This document shows positions 1-6,385 of a DNA stretch of 18,819 bases, in pieces (the first letter of the stretch is position 1; each line of letters begins with the position of its first letter). The stretch spans positions 1 through 18,819 of the forward strand of contig CATPBV010000278.1 in assembly GCA_955652345.1 (NCBI GenBank). Direction: 5' to 3'. This DNA comes from an uncultured Solirubrobacteraceae bacterium. GTDB lineage: Bacteria > Actinomycetota > Thermoleophilia > Solirubrobacterales > Solirubrobacteraceae. The notes under the pieces were generated by a model, which was given only the letters and a program-made list of their open reading frames with translations, made no database searches and had not been told where the DNA came from. The position numbers and the translations under genes are program-made.

Positions 1-825
1 TCTGGTTTGCGCGGCGGCGTGGCGCGACATGCGCCGGCGGAACACAGCGTGCACCATCGCGCCGCTCCCGCTCCTGAGGCGTGGGTCGGGCCGCGGGTGC
101 TGCGCGGCGGGGAGTACTGGTATGTCCACAGCCGCAGTACGTCGCTCGGGGTAAATCTGTCGGACGGCCGGCAACTCGCGGACGCTCTGGGCACGAGCGA
201 ACGCCAGGCCTGGATCGGGCGGGACGCGCCAGGCCGCGTGGCAACGCGGGTGATCGGGCCAATCCAGTTCCTCTCGGCGACCGCCCGGCGGCAATGGGAG
301 CGTGCGGGCCGCCCCGCGCAAGCCAATACCGGGTTCAGTGGCACGCTCTTCCCGAACGCCTTCGACATCCCGTACACCCAGCTCGTGGCTCTGCCCACGA
401 ACGCAGCCGCGCTCTGGCGGATGATCACTTCCGTCGGCCGGTTTTCCGTCGGCTGGGAGCGCTCGGCGTGGCAGCGCCACGAGATGTTCACCGTCGTCGG
501 CGATCTCCTGCGCGAGGACCCGGTCCCACCGCGAGCGCGGGTAGCCCTGTATCTCGTTGCGTCGAGGATTCCAGGTGTTCGGCTGCTCGGCCTCACGCAC
601 GACACCATCGGCCGCCCCGCGCTCGCAGTCGTGCTCGACGACGCCTACGACCACCTACGACACGAGCTCCTGTTCGACCCCCGCACGGCCAAGCTGCTCG
701 GCGAGAGCCTGATCATCCTCAAGCCCGATCCTGGCTCTCACGTGCAACCCGGAACGCTGTTCTTCCAGGCGACATATCTCACCTCAGGCATCGTCGAGCG
801 AATCGGCCAGCGGGTCACGCACTAG
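1..825 (+). CDS. CU044_5270-family-like protein, 3' part (5' end outside window)
   Basis: The frame is open from base 1, so the true start probably lies upstream; the first in-window start-like codon is TTG at 7. About 272 residues are visible. The pattern resembles the actinobacterial CU044_5270 family: an early YWYVHSRS segment, then an RQAWIGRDAPGR strand, FLSATARRQWERAG, and a C-terminal half with ARVALYLVASRIPGVRLLG and LLFDPRTAKLLGE. Family members usually begin with an anchored N-terminus that would lie outside the window. Function is unknown; family members are often encoded next to ECF sigma factor genes, which cannot be checked here. The next gene is convergent, 37 bases away. Family assignment is from remembered pattern. 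Confidence 0.7.
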   Translation, partial: SGLRGGVARHAPAEHSVHHRAAPAPEAWVGPRVLRGGEYWYVHSRSTSLGVNLSDGRQLADALGTSERQAWIGRDAPGRVATRVIGPIQFLSATARRQWERAGRPAQANTGFSGTLFPNAFDIPYTQLVALPTNAAALWRMITSVGRFSVGWERSAWQRHEMFTVVGDLLREDPVPPRARVALYLVASRIPGVRLLGLTHDTIGRPALAVVLDDAYDHLRHELLFDPRTAKLLGESLIILKPDPGSHVQPGTLFFQATYLTSGIVERIGQRVTH

Positions 826-862
826 GCGCTTCCGCCATCACAGTTCGGCGCGTCGATCTGAA

Positions 863-1141
863 CTACACCGTCCCGCCGGCCATCGCCGGCAGGATCACGA
901 GCGTGTCGCCCGCGCCGACCTTGGTGTCGAGGCCGTCGAGCACGCGGACGTCTTCGTCGTTCAGATAGACGTTGACGTAGCGGTTCAGCTCACCATCGGA
1001 CGAGAACAACTGCGAGCGTGTCTCGGGATGCATGTCGGCGACCGCCTGCAGAATCTCGCCGACCGAGTCGCCCTCGGCGCTCAGCTCCTTCTCTCCCCCG
1101 ACCGACGGGCGCAGGACCGGGGGGATCTTGACCGTCGCCAT
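863..1141 (-). CDS. cysO: CysO/MoaD/ThiS-family sulfur carrier protein
   Basis: A 92-residue beta-grasp sulfur carrier. Segments close to mycobacterial CysO are visible: IPPVLRPSVGGEKELSAEGD at the N-terminus, RYVNVYLNDEDVR (about 54-66) and LVILPAMAGG (81-90). CysO carries sulfur as a C-terminal Gly-Gly thiocarboxylate for cysteine synthesis and is charged by MoeZ. Here moeZ is immediately upstream on the same strand (38-base gap), supporting a sulfur-transfer operon. Oddity: the Gly-Gly (89-90) is followed by Thr-Val, so the protein should need trimming by a JAMM-type protease before activation. No such protease and no cysM lie in the window. ATG at 1141 has only a weak upstream purine stretch, so translation may depend on the upstream gene. 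MoaD or ThiS roles are possible, but CysO similarity is stronger. Confidence 0.85.
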   Translation of the reverse strand: MATVKIPPVLRPSVGGEKELSAEGDSVGEILQAVADMHPETRSQLFSSDGELNRYVNVYLNDEDVRVLDGLDTKVGAGDTLVILPAMAGGTV

Positions 1142-1180
1142 CGCGGGCGGAACCCTAGTGGTTCCCGGCGGGGAGCACGT

Positions 1181-2362
1181 CTAGTGGGCGCCCGCGCAGA
1201 ACGCCTCGTAGTCGGGGAAGACCCCCATCTCCTCGTCGGAGATCGACTCGGGCGCGCGCGAGCAGATCGGGCAGTCCGGGTCGCGCCGGACCCTGACCTC
1301 GGTGAACCGCGCCGCGAGCGCGTCGTACATCAGCAGCCTGCCGATCAGCGGCTCCCCCTCGCCCAGGATCAGCTTGACGACCTCGGTCGCCTGGAGCAGC
1401 CCCATCGTCCCCGGCAGCACGCCGAGGACGCCGTTGGCGCCGCAGCTCGGTGCGAGCTCGGCGGGCGGCGGGACCGGGAACAGGCAGCGGTAGCAGGGGC
1501 CGTCATAGGGCTTGAACACCGACAGCTGGCCCTCGAAGCCGAGGATCGCCGCCGAGACCACCGGGATGCCTAGCCGTACCGAAGCGTCGTTGAGCAGATA
1601 TCGGGTGGGGAAGTTGTCGAGGCCGTCGACCACGATGTCGTAGCCCGGAAGGACGTCCATGATGTTCTCGGGACCGAGCCGCAGCGCGTACTTACGGACC
1701 TGGACGTCCGGGTTCAGCGCGGTGATCGTCTGCTCGGCGGAGTCGACCTTGGGGATGCCGATCCGCTCGCTCGAGTGGATCACCTGGCGCTGGAGGTTCG
1801 ACAGGTCGACATCGTCGTTGTCGACGATCCCGAGCGTGCCGACGCCCGCCGCCGCGAGGTACAGCGCGGCAGGTGAGCCGAGCCCGCCGGCCCCCAGCAG
1901 CAGGACCTTGGCGTCGAGCAGCTTCTGCTGGCCGTCGAGTCCGACCTCGGGGAGCAGGAGGTGGCGCGAGTAGCGCTCGCGCTGCTCTGCTGTGAGCGTC
2001 CGCGGAACCTCGACCTCGTAGCCGCGGTCCTTCCACAGGGTGATCCCGCCGGTCATCGACTCGACGTGCTCGTAGCCGAGGTCCTCGAGCATGGTCCGCG
2101 CCGCCCAGGCCGAGCGGTTGCCAGACTGGCAGTAGAGGATCACGTGCTGCGAGCGGTCAGGGACCGTGCCCTCGATCCGTGTCTCGATGTAGCTCTTGGG
2201 GACATGCTTGGCGCCGGGGATGTGACCGGCGGCCCATTCCTCGGCCTCGCGCACGTCGACTACCACCGCGCCGTTCGAGGCCTGCTCGCGCGCGGCGGCA
2301 GGATCGATCTCGTCGATCCGGCTCTTGATCTGGCGGAGCAGCTCCGCTCCGGAGGGGCTCAT
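1181..2362 (-). CDS. moeZ: MoeZ-like adenylyltransferase/sulfurtransferase with N-terminal rhodanese domain
   Basis: A 393-residue cytoplasmic protein. Residues about 20-118 form a rhodanese domain: VVVDVREAEEW, GHIPGA and active-site loop CQSGNR with catalytic Cys78. Residues about 124-393 form the ThiF/MoeB E1-like domain: YSRHLLLPEVG, nucleotide loop GAGGLGSP (157-164), DLSNLQRQ, DGLDNFPTRY, and zinc pairs C290-x2-C293 and C364-x2-C367. It should adenylate the C-terminal Gly of a sulfur carrier and pass persulfide sulfur to it; the carrier is probably the CysO encoded next. Mycobacterial MoeZ has the rhodanese at the C-terminus, so domain order here is reversed. ATG at 2362 is preceded by the Shine-Dalgarno sequence TAGGAG. 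A candidate -10 (TACACT, 2409-2404) would give a leader of roughly 35 bases. Confidence 0.93.
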   Translation of the reverse strand: MSPSGAELLRQIKSRIDEIDPAAAREQASNGAVVVDVREAEEWAAGHIPGAKHVPKSYIETRIEGTVPDRSQHVILYCQSGNRSAWAARTMLEDLGYEHVESMTGGITLWKDRGYEVEVPRTLTAEQRERYSRHLLLPEVGLDGQQKLLDAKVLLLGAGGLGSPAALYLAAAGVGTLGIVDNDDVDLSNLQRQVIHSSERIGIPKVDSAEQTITALNPDVQVRKYALRLGPENIMDVLPGYDIVVDGLDNFPTRYLLNDASVRLGIPVVSAAILGFEGQLSVFKPYDGPCYRCLFPVPPPAELAPSCGANGVLGVLPGTMGLLQATEVVKLILGEGEPLIGRLLMYDALAARFTEVRVRRDPDCPICSRAPESISDEEMGVFPDYEAFCAGAH

Positions 2363-2403
2363 CTGAAAACTCCTAAAACCCGTCGGAATTCAATACTTCA
2401 CTC

Positions 2404-2409
2404 AGTGTA
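2404..2409 (-). promoter_or_regulatory. Candidate -10 hexamer for moeZ-cysO
   Basis: Minus-strand TACACT, within CTACACT, lies 41 bases before the moeZ ATG. The same CTACACT heptamer precedes ispH and the SufT-like gene in this window. No convincing -35 is visible. Confidence 0.4.
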
Positions 2410-2451
2410 GCGAGGTCGCGCGGCCCTCGGCGCCGAGATCCTTCCGACTTT

Positions 2452-2470
2452 CCCCCCGTATATCGGGGGG
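2452..2470. promoter_or_regulatory. G-tract inverted repeat, possible CsoR/CstR-type operator
   Basis: CCCCCCG-TATAT-CGGGGGG is a perfect 7-base inverted repeat around a 5-base AT centre, alone in the divergent spacer between moeZ and the thioredoxin-fold gene. C-tract/G-tract repeats with AT-rich centres are a known form of CsoR/CstR-family operators (copper or persulfide sensing). A sulfurtransferase gene next door makes sulfur sensing conceivable. No CsoR-family gene is in the window, so the assignment is inference from shape. It could also simply form a hairpin. Confidence 0.3.
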
Positions 2471-2503
2471 TTTGCCGGATGCATCGAGCCGGCGGCGGCG
2501 CCG

Positions 2504-2509
2504 TACCAT
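2504..2509 (+). promoter_or_regulatory. Candidate -10 hexamer, leaderless start of thioredoxin-fold gene
   Basis: TACCAT ends 9 bases before the GTG at 2519. No Shine-Dalgarno sequence lies between them. Spacing fits a transcript starting at or next to the start codon, as at other genes here. Confidence 0.4.
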
Positions 2510-2518
2510 CGAACGCCC

Positions 2519-3262
2519 GTGCGCGCGCCGGTCGACCACATCATCGCTCCGCCGTTTCCGCGCCGCCTGCCGTGGGTCAACTCCGCCCCGCTGCGCATGG
2601 ACCAGCAGCTCGGTCGCCCTGTCCTCATCGAGTTCTGGGACTTCTGCCGGCCCAACTCGCTGCGCACCCTCCCGTATCTGAAGGCGTGGCACGAGCGCTA
2701 CGAGCCTTCCGGCCTGCGCGTGATCGGCGTCCACGCCGCGGGATTCGAGCCCTCGCAGGATCCCGACGCGGTTCGCGGCGCCGTCGAGCGGCTGGCCGTG
2801 GGCCACCCGGTCGTCGTCGACACGGACCTCGAGATCTGGAGCGACTACGGGAACCTCGGATGGCCCGCGCGCTACCTGTTCGACCAGCACGGCAAGCTGT
2901 TCGACTACCACTACGGCGAGGGAAGCTACGACGAGACCGAGCGCGCGATCCAGGAGCTGCTCGGTGACGACCGTCCGATGCTCGAACCCGTCCGCCCCGA
3001 GGACGTCCCGGGCGCGAGGCTCGCGCCCCAGAGCGAGGATGTCGAGGGCCCGTACAGCGGACCGTACGAGGCCGGCGCGGCCTGGGCGGTACTCGACGGA
3101 TCCGGCACCGTCACCGCGAATGGACGCAGCTTCGAGGTCGGATACCCCGGTTGCTACCAGCTGATCTCGCACCCCCGCAGCACCGCCGGCGAGCTCGCGC
3201 TCGTGATCGGGGGAGGCGTGCGCTGCCACGCGGTCTGCTTCACACCCGGGCTCGCATCCTAA
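2519..3262 (+). CDS. Thioredoxin-fold (DipZ/TlpA-like) protein with degenerate active site
   Basis: A 247-residue protein starting at GTG. Residues about 30-150 look like the thioredoxin-fold part of DipZ-type proteins: PVLIEFWDF, LRTLPYLKAWHERYEPSGLRVIGVH, a central VVVDTDLEIWSDYGN and WPARYLFDQHGKLFDYHYGEGSYDETERAI. In DipZ-like proteins a CXXC directly precedes LRTLPY; here those four positions read R-P-N-S, with a single Cys43 one residue earlier. A classical dithiol mechanism is therefore not available. Residues about 175-247 form a beta-rich C-terminal region with three more cysteines (GCYQL, CHAVC). No signal peptide is obvious. The gene is divergent from moeZ, and its TAA overlaps the stop of the convergent phosphoesterase. 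Function unknown: a binding or single-thiol role is more likely than disulfide reduction. Confidence 0.75.
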   Translation: MRAPVDHIIAPPFPRRLPWVNSAPLRMDQQLGRPVLIEFWDFCRPNSLRTLPYLKAWHERYEPSGLRVIGVHAAGFEPSQDPDAVRGAVERLAVGHPVVVDTDLEIWSDYGNLGWPARYLFDQHGKLFDYHYGEGSYDETERAIQELLGDDRPMLEPVRPEDVPGARLAPQSEDVEGPYSGPYEAGAAWAVLDGSGTVTANGRSFEVGYPGCYQLISHPRSTAGELALVIGGGVRCHAVCFTPGLAS

Positions 3263-4332
3263 TCGAGCAGATTGATCAGTTCCGGCGGCCCTTCTTCCCC
3301 GACCACCGCAGCGAATCCGGGACGGTACGGGTTGCGCTTCGGGTCCGCTCCGATCCACGTCGGCTCGTGGATCCAGCTGCCCGTGTTGAGGACCGCCGCG
3401 CCTCGGGGCGCGCGCCACTCGCTGCGCTCGTCGTGGGGCAGTGGGCCGGCGCGATGCGTGTGCCCGAAGATCACGTGCGACGCGTCCACCTCGAGACGCC
3501 CCACGACCTCGCCGAACGCCCGCAAGGCCGCCCGCCGCAGCTCCGGACCCGACAGGTCGCTGCGAAGCGGCCCGAGCCGCGCTCGATTGAGGCCTGCCAG
3601 CAGCGCCGGGAAGGCAGCGAGCAGCCCGAGTCTGCGGATGCTCCGCTTGCCGTTGCCGGTCAGCACCTCCCGCGCTCGTGTCGAAGGGCCGTGCGAGGTC
3701 TCCTCCATGTCGCGAAGGCCGGTCTGCGCGATCGCATGGATCCAGGCGTACATCGGCGAGAGCACGGCCTCGTAGTCCTCGGCGCGTCGCGGCCCGGTCG
3801 GCGGTTCGCGCACGATCCTGGCCATCGCTCCGGCGGCGATCCGCTCGAACGCCGGAACCGTCGTGTGCCGGTCGAGGTAGTGACCGTGAGTCGCATACAC
3901 GTCGCTGCGCAGCCAAACGCCGGGATAGACGGCCCGCGCAGCCGCTGGCTCGAGCATTCCGGCAAGCGCCGCAAGCGCGTCCGAGGGCTCGAACTCGACG
4001 GCCGACTCCAGGCCCAATGGCGCCGGATCGACCACCAGGCGAAAGCGCCGGTCGAACCATGGTGCGACCAGATGGTGGTCGTGATTGCCGGCGAGGATCA
4101 CAACCTCGCGCCCGGCGCCGAGGGCGCCGCCGATCTCGCGCAGCGCCGGCTCGGCGGCCGCCAGGGCCTCGTGCACGGGTCCCTGGCGAAGCTCGAGCAC
4201 ATCCCCGAGCAGCACCAGCCGATCGAACCCGTTGAGCGCCTCAACCAGCGCTCGGCGCGTGTCCTCGCGGCGCAGCACGTCGCGACCGGTGCGCGCGCCC
4301 AGATGCAGGTCCGAGACGACCAGGGTCCGCAC
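3259..4332 (-). CDS. Calcineurin-like metallophosphoesterase
   Basis: A 357-residue protein with the full metal-binding motif set: SDLHLG (D8, H10), LLGDVLEL (D44), AGNHDHH (N83, H84), ATHGHY (about 147-152) and FGHTH (289-293). Such enzymes cleave phosphomonoesters or diesters using two metals; the substrate cannot be read from the sequence. Start choice: GTG at 4332 overlaps the TAG stop of ispH (TAGTG) and directly precedes the first beta-strand, RTLVVSDLHLG. The frame stays open further upstream, but that extension is arginine-rich shadow of ispH. Translation is probably coupled to ispH. A polar insertion at about 155-260 separates the catalytic halves. The stop overlaps that of the convergent thioredoxin-fold gene. 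Confidence 0.9.
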   Translation of the reverse strand: MRTLVVSDLHLGARTGRDVLRREDTRRALVEALNGFDRLVLLGDVLELRQGPVHEALAAAEPALREIGGALGAGREVVILAGNHDHHLVAPWFDRRFRLVVDPAPLGLESAVEFEPSDALAALAGMLEPAAARAVYPGVWLRSDVYATHGHYLDRHTTVPAFERIAAGAMARIVREPPTGPRRAEDYEAVLSPMYAWIHAIAQTGLRDMEETSHGPSTRAREVLTGNGKRSIRRLGLLAAFPALLAGLNRARLGPLRSDLSGPELRRAALRAFGEVVGRLEVDASHVIFGHTHRAGPLPHDERSEWRAPRGAAVLNTGSWIHEPTWIGADPKRNPYRPGFAAVVGEEGPPELINLLD

Positions 4333-5291
4333 TATGCGGAGCTGGCGGCCATCGCCCCGCGGATGGCCTTGGGCAGCATGAAGCGAACGTCCTCCTGGAC
4401 GACCTCGAGCTCCCGCACGTCCACCGTGCCGCGCTCCTCGAAGAACGCGACCAGCCGTTGGACGAGCTCCTCGGGAGCGCTCGCGCCGGAGGTGATACCA
4501 ACCACGCGCTTGCCCGCGAGCCACGGTTCGCGGACCTGGCTCTCGTTGTCGATCAGGTGCGACTCTGCGCCGTGCTCGCGCGCGACCTCGACGAGGCGGT
4601 TCGAGTTCGAGGAGTTCCGTGAGCCGATCACCAGCACGAGATCGCACTCCCTCGCGAGCTGCTTGACCGCCGCCTGGCGGTTGGTCGTCGCGTAGCAGAT
4701 GTCGTCGGTGCGGGGCCCGGCGATCGCCGGGAAGCGCTCGCGTAGGCGCCGGATGATCGCGGCCGTCTCGTCGACCGACAGGGTCGTCTGCGAGATGAAC
4801 CTAACCTTGCCGGGGTCGTCGACCTCGAGCGAGTCGACCTCCTCCTCTGACTCGATCAGCACGATGTGGTCGGGCGCCTCCCCCATCGTGCCCTCGACCT
4901 CCTCGTGCCCCGCGTGGCCGATCAGCACGATCGTGTAACCCTCGGCAGCGAACTTCTTCGCCTCGACGTGGACCTTCGTCACCAGCGGACAGGTCGCGTC
5001 GATCGTGTGCAGCTCGCGACGCGTGGCGTTCGCGTGCACCGAGGGGGCGACGCCGTGAGCGGAGAACACCACCGTCGCGCCTTCGGGGACCTCGTTCTCG
5101 TCCTCGACAAACACCGCGCCGCGGGCCCGCAGCTGCTCTACCACGTGCTTGTTGTGGACGATCTCCTTGCGGACGTAGACCGGCGCCCCGAACAGCTCGA
5201 GCGCACGCTCTACGGTCTGTACGGCACGGTCAACGCCCGCGCAGTAGCCGCGCGGGGCCGCGAGCAGCAGCTTCTGGACCGTGTAGGCCAT
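4332..5291 (-). CDS. ispH: 4-hydroxy-3-methylbut-2-enyl diphosphate reductase
   Basis: A 319-residue IspH (LytB), the last enzyme of the MEP pathway, reducing HMBPP to IPP and DMAPP with a [4Fe-4S] cluster. The three cluster cysteines are present: C17 in PRGYCAGV, C101 in DATCPLVTKVH and C199 in ICYATTNRQ. Also visible are EIVHNKHVV, FSAHGVAP, GHAGHEEVEGT, FISQTTLSVDET, GSRNSSNSNRL and GITSGASAPEELV. Length is normal. ATG at 5291 is chosen because homology begins there and a TACACT hexamer ends 9 bases upstream; the longer open frame has no family resemblance. The downstream phosphoesterase overlaps by one base. Confidence 0.97.
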   Translation of the reverse strand: MAYTVQKLLLAAPRGYCAGVDRAVQTVERALELFGAPVYVRKEIVHNKHVVEQLRARGAVFVEDENEVPEGATVVFSAHGVAPSVHANATRRELHTIDATCPLVTKVHVEAKKFAAEGYTIVLIGHAGHEEVEGTMGEAPDHIVLIESEEEVDSLEVDDPGKVRFISQTTLSVDETAAIIRRLRERFPAIAGPRTDDICYATTNRQAAVKQLARECDLVLVIGSRNSSNSNRLVEVAREHGAESHLIDNESQVREPWLAGKRVVGITSGASAPEELVQRLVAFFEERGTVDVRELEVVQEDVRFMLPKAIRGAMAASSA

Positions 5292-5300
5292 CAACCGAAG

Positions 5301-5306
5301 AGTGTA
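5301..5306 (-). promoter_or_regulatory. Candidate -10 hexamer for ispH
   Basis: Minus-strand TACACT ends 9 bases before the ispH ATG, with no Shine-Dalgarno sequence between. It fits a leaderless or nearly leaderless transcript, in a 78-base divergent spacer shared with the beta-helix gene. Confidence 0.45.
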
Positions 5307-5332
5307 GGCGGCGGGCTTGCGGCGGATGCTGC

Positions 5333-5362
5333 TTGCGCCGCGGCGGGATTGCCACCTACATT
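5333..5362 (+). promoter_or_regulatory. Candidate promoter of the beta-helix gene
   Basis: TTGCGC (5333-5338) and TACATT (5357-5362) are 18 bases apart; the latter ends 7 bases before the ATG at 5370. Transcription would begin at or beside the start codon. Confidence 0.45.
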
Positions 5363-5369
5363 TCGGCTG

Positions 5370-6332
5370 ATGATCTGGCTCGGACGCATCCTGACGGCGT
5401 GCCTTGTCGCCAGCTCTCTGCTCGCCTCGGCGAGCGACGCGCGGTCGCGCTGCACCCGGACACTCGCGGCGGGCGCGGATGTGCAGACCGCGCTCAACCA
5501 TGCTCGGGCGGGACAGACGATCTGCCTGAGCACCGGCGTGTACAGAGGCGACGTCGAGATCCAGGTCGGCGGGTCACGGCGCCACCCGCTGACGCTCACG
5601 AGCGCTCCGGGCGCGCGGGCGACGATCGCAGGGATCGTCTGGATCGCCGCAAATGACGTGACCGTCAGCGACCTGCACATCGATGGTCACGGGCGTGGGC
5701 AGAACGCCGTCCAGTTCACCGCGGCGCGCACCCGCCTGCTCGGCAACGACGTCACCAACGATCACTCGGACGACTCCTGCGTGATCCTCGGCGATCACTC
5801 CTACGGTCGCGCCGACGATCCGATCATCAGCCACAACCGAATCCACGACTGCGGGGTGCCGTCGAGCAACTTCGACCACGGCATCTATGACTCCTACAGC
5901 GTGGGCGCCAGGATCACGGACAACGTCATCAGCGCCAACTCCACCTACGGGGTGCAGATCTACCCCGACGCTCAGGGCACCGTTGTCTCCCGCAACATCA
6001 TCGTCCGCAACGGCAAGGGGATCGTGTTCGGCGGGGACAACGGCACGACGTCGAACTCGAACCGCGTCCAGGACAACCTGATCGCCTATCCGCGCGTCGG
6101 CTACAACCTGGAGAGCTATTGGCCACAGCGCCCCGGCGGCGGAAACGTGGCGATCGGCAACTGCCTGTGGGGGCGCGGGGGCGGGCCTGGACTCGATCCG
6201 GGGCTGACGGGGGTTACGTTGCGCGGGAATCGAGTCGGCAAGCCACGTCTCAGCGTCAGTTTCGCGCTCCTCGCCGACCCGGGCTGCCGCGCGATCGCGG
6301 CCAGGCTGCGCCGCGCACATCCGGGCCCTTGA
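5370..6332 (+). CDS. Secreted right-handed parallel beta-helix protein
   Basis: A 320-residue protein. Residues 1-23 are a signal peptide (Arg6, hydrophobic core LTACLVASSLLASA, cleavage near ASDA). After it come QTALNHARAGQTICLSTGVYRG, typical of the first coil of pectate-lyase-like beta-helices, then repeated coils with N-rich turns: NDVTVSDLHIDG, TRLLGNDVTNDH, DPIISHNRIHDCG, ARITDNVISANSTYG, GTVVSRNIIVRNGKG, NRVQDNLIA. This matches the NosD/PbH1 repeat class. Such proteins bind or cleave polysaccharides, but no catalytic triad is evident and the substrate is unknown. ATG at 5370 is set by the signal peptide and the upstream TACATT. Six cysteines may form disulfides outside the cell. Confidence 0.85.
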   Translation: MIWLGRILTACLVASSLLASASDARSRCTRTLAAGADVQTALNHARAGQTICLSTGVYRGDVEIQVGGSRRHPLTLTSAPGARATIAGIVWIAANDVTVSDLHIDGHGRGQNAVQFTAARTRLLGNDVTNDHSDDSCVILGDHSYGRADDPIISHNRIHDCGVPSSNFDHGIYDSYSVGARITDNVISANSTYGVQIYPDAQGTVVSRNIIVRNGKGIVFGGDNGTTSNSNRVQDNLIAYPRVGYNLESYWPQRPGGGNVAIGNCLWGRGGGPGLDPGLTGVTLRGNRVGKPRLSVSFALLADPGCRAIAARLRRAHPGP

Positions 6333-6370
6333 CGGCCGCTGCTCCCGCGCCCGCGGCGGTGCGGGAGGCG

Positions 6371-6376
6371 TAGGCT
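6371..6376 (+). promoter_or_regulatory. Candidate -10 hexamer for the WS/DGAT gene
   Basis: TAGGCT ends 9 bases before the ATG at 6386. The spacer is C-rich with no Shine-Dalgarno sequence. The identical hexamer precedes fxsA at 8 bases. Confidence 0.4.
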
Positions 6377-6385
6377 TACTCCCCC

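Noticed and set aside
2402..4060. Long minus-strand open frame of about 552 codons
   Set aside because: It crosses the thioredoxin-fold gene, the convergent stops and the phosphoesterase in wrong frames; its translation is Arg/Ala-rich low complexity with no family resemblance.
4333..4647. N-terminal extension of the phosphoesterase
   Set aside because: The extension is out-of-frame ispH sequence, Arg-rich; the GTG at 4332 directly precedes the conserved first strand.
3151..4695. Long plus-strand open frame of about 514 codons
   Set aside because: It is antisense to the phosphoesterase and ispH, both of which have complete catalytic motifs; high GC explains the open frame.
4866..5369. N-terminal extension of the beta-helix protein
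   Set aside because: It is antisense to ispH and would bury the clear signal peptide beginning at 5370.
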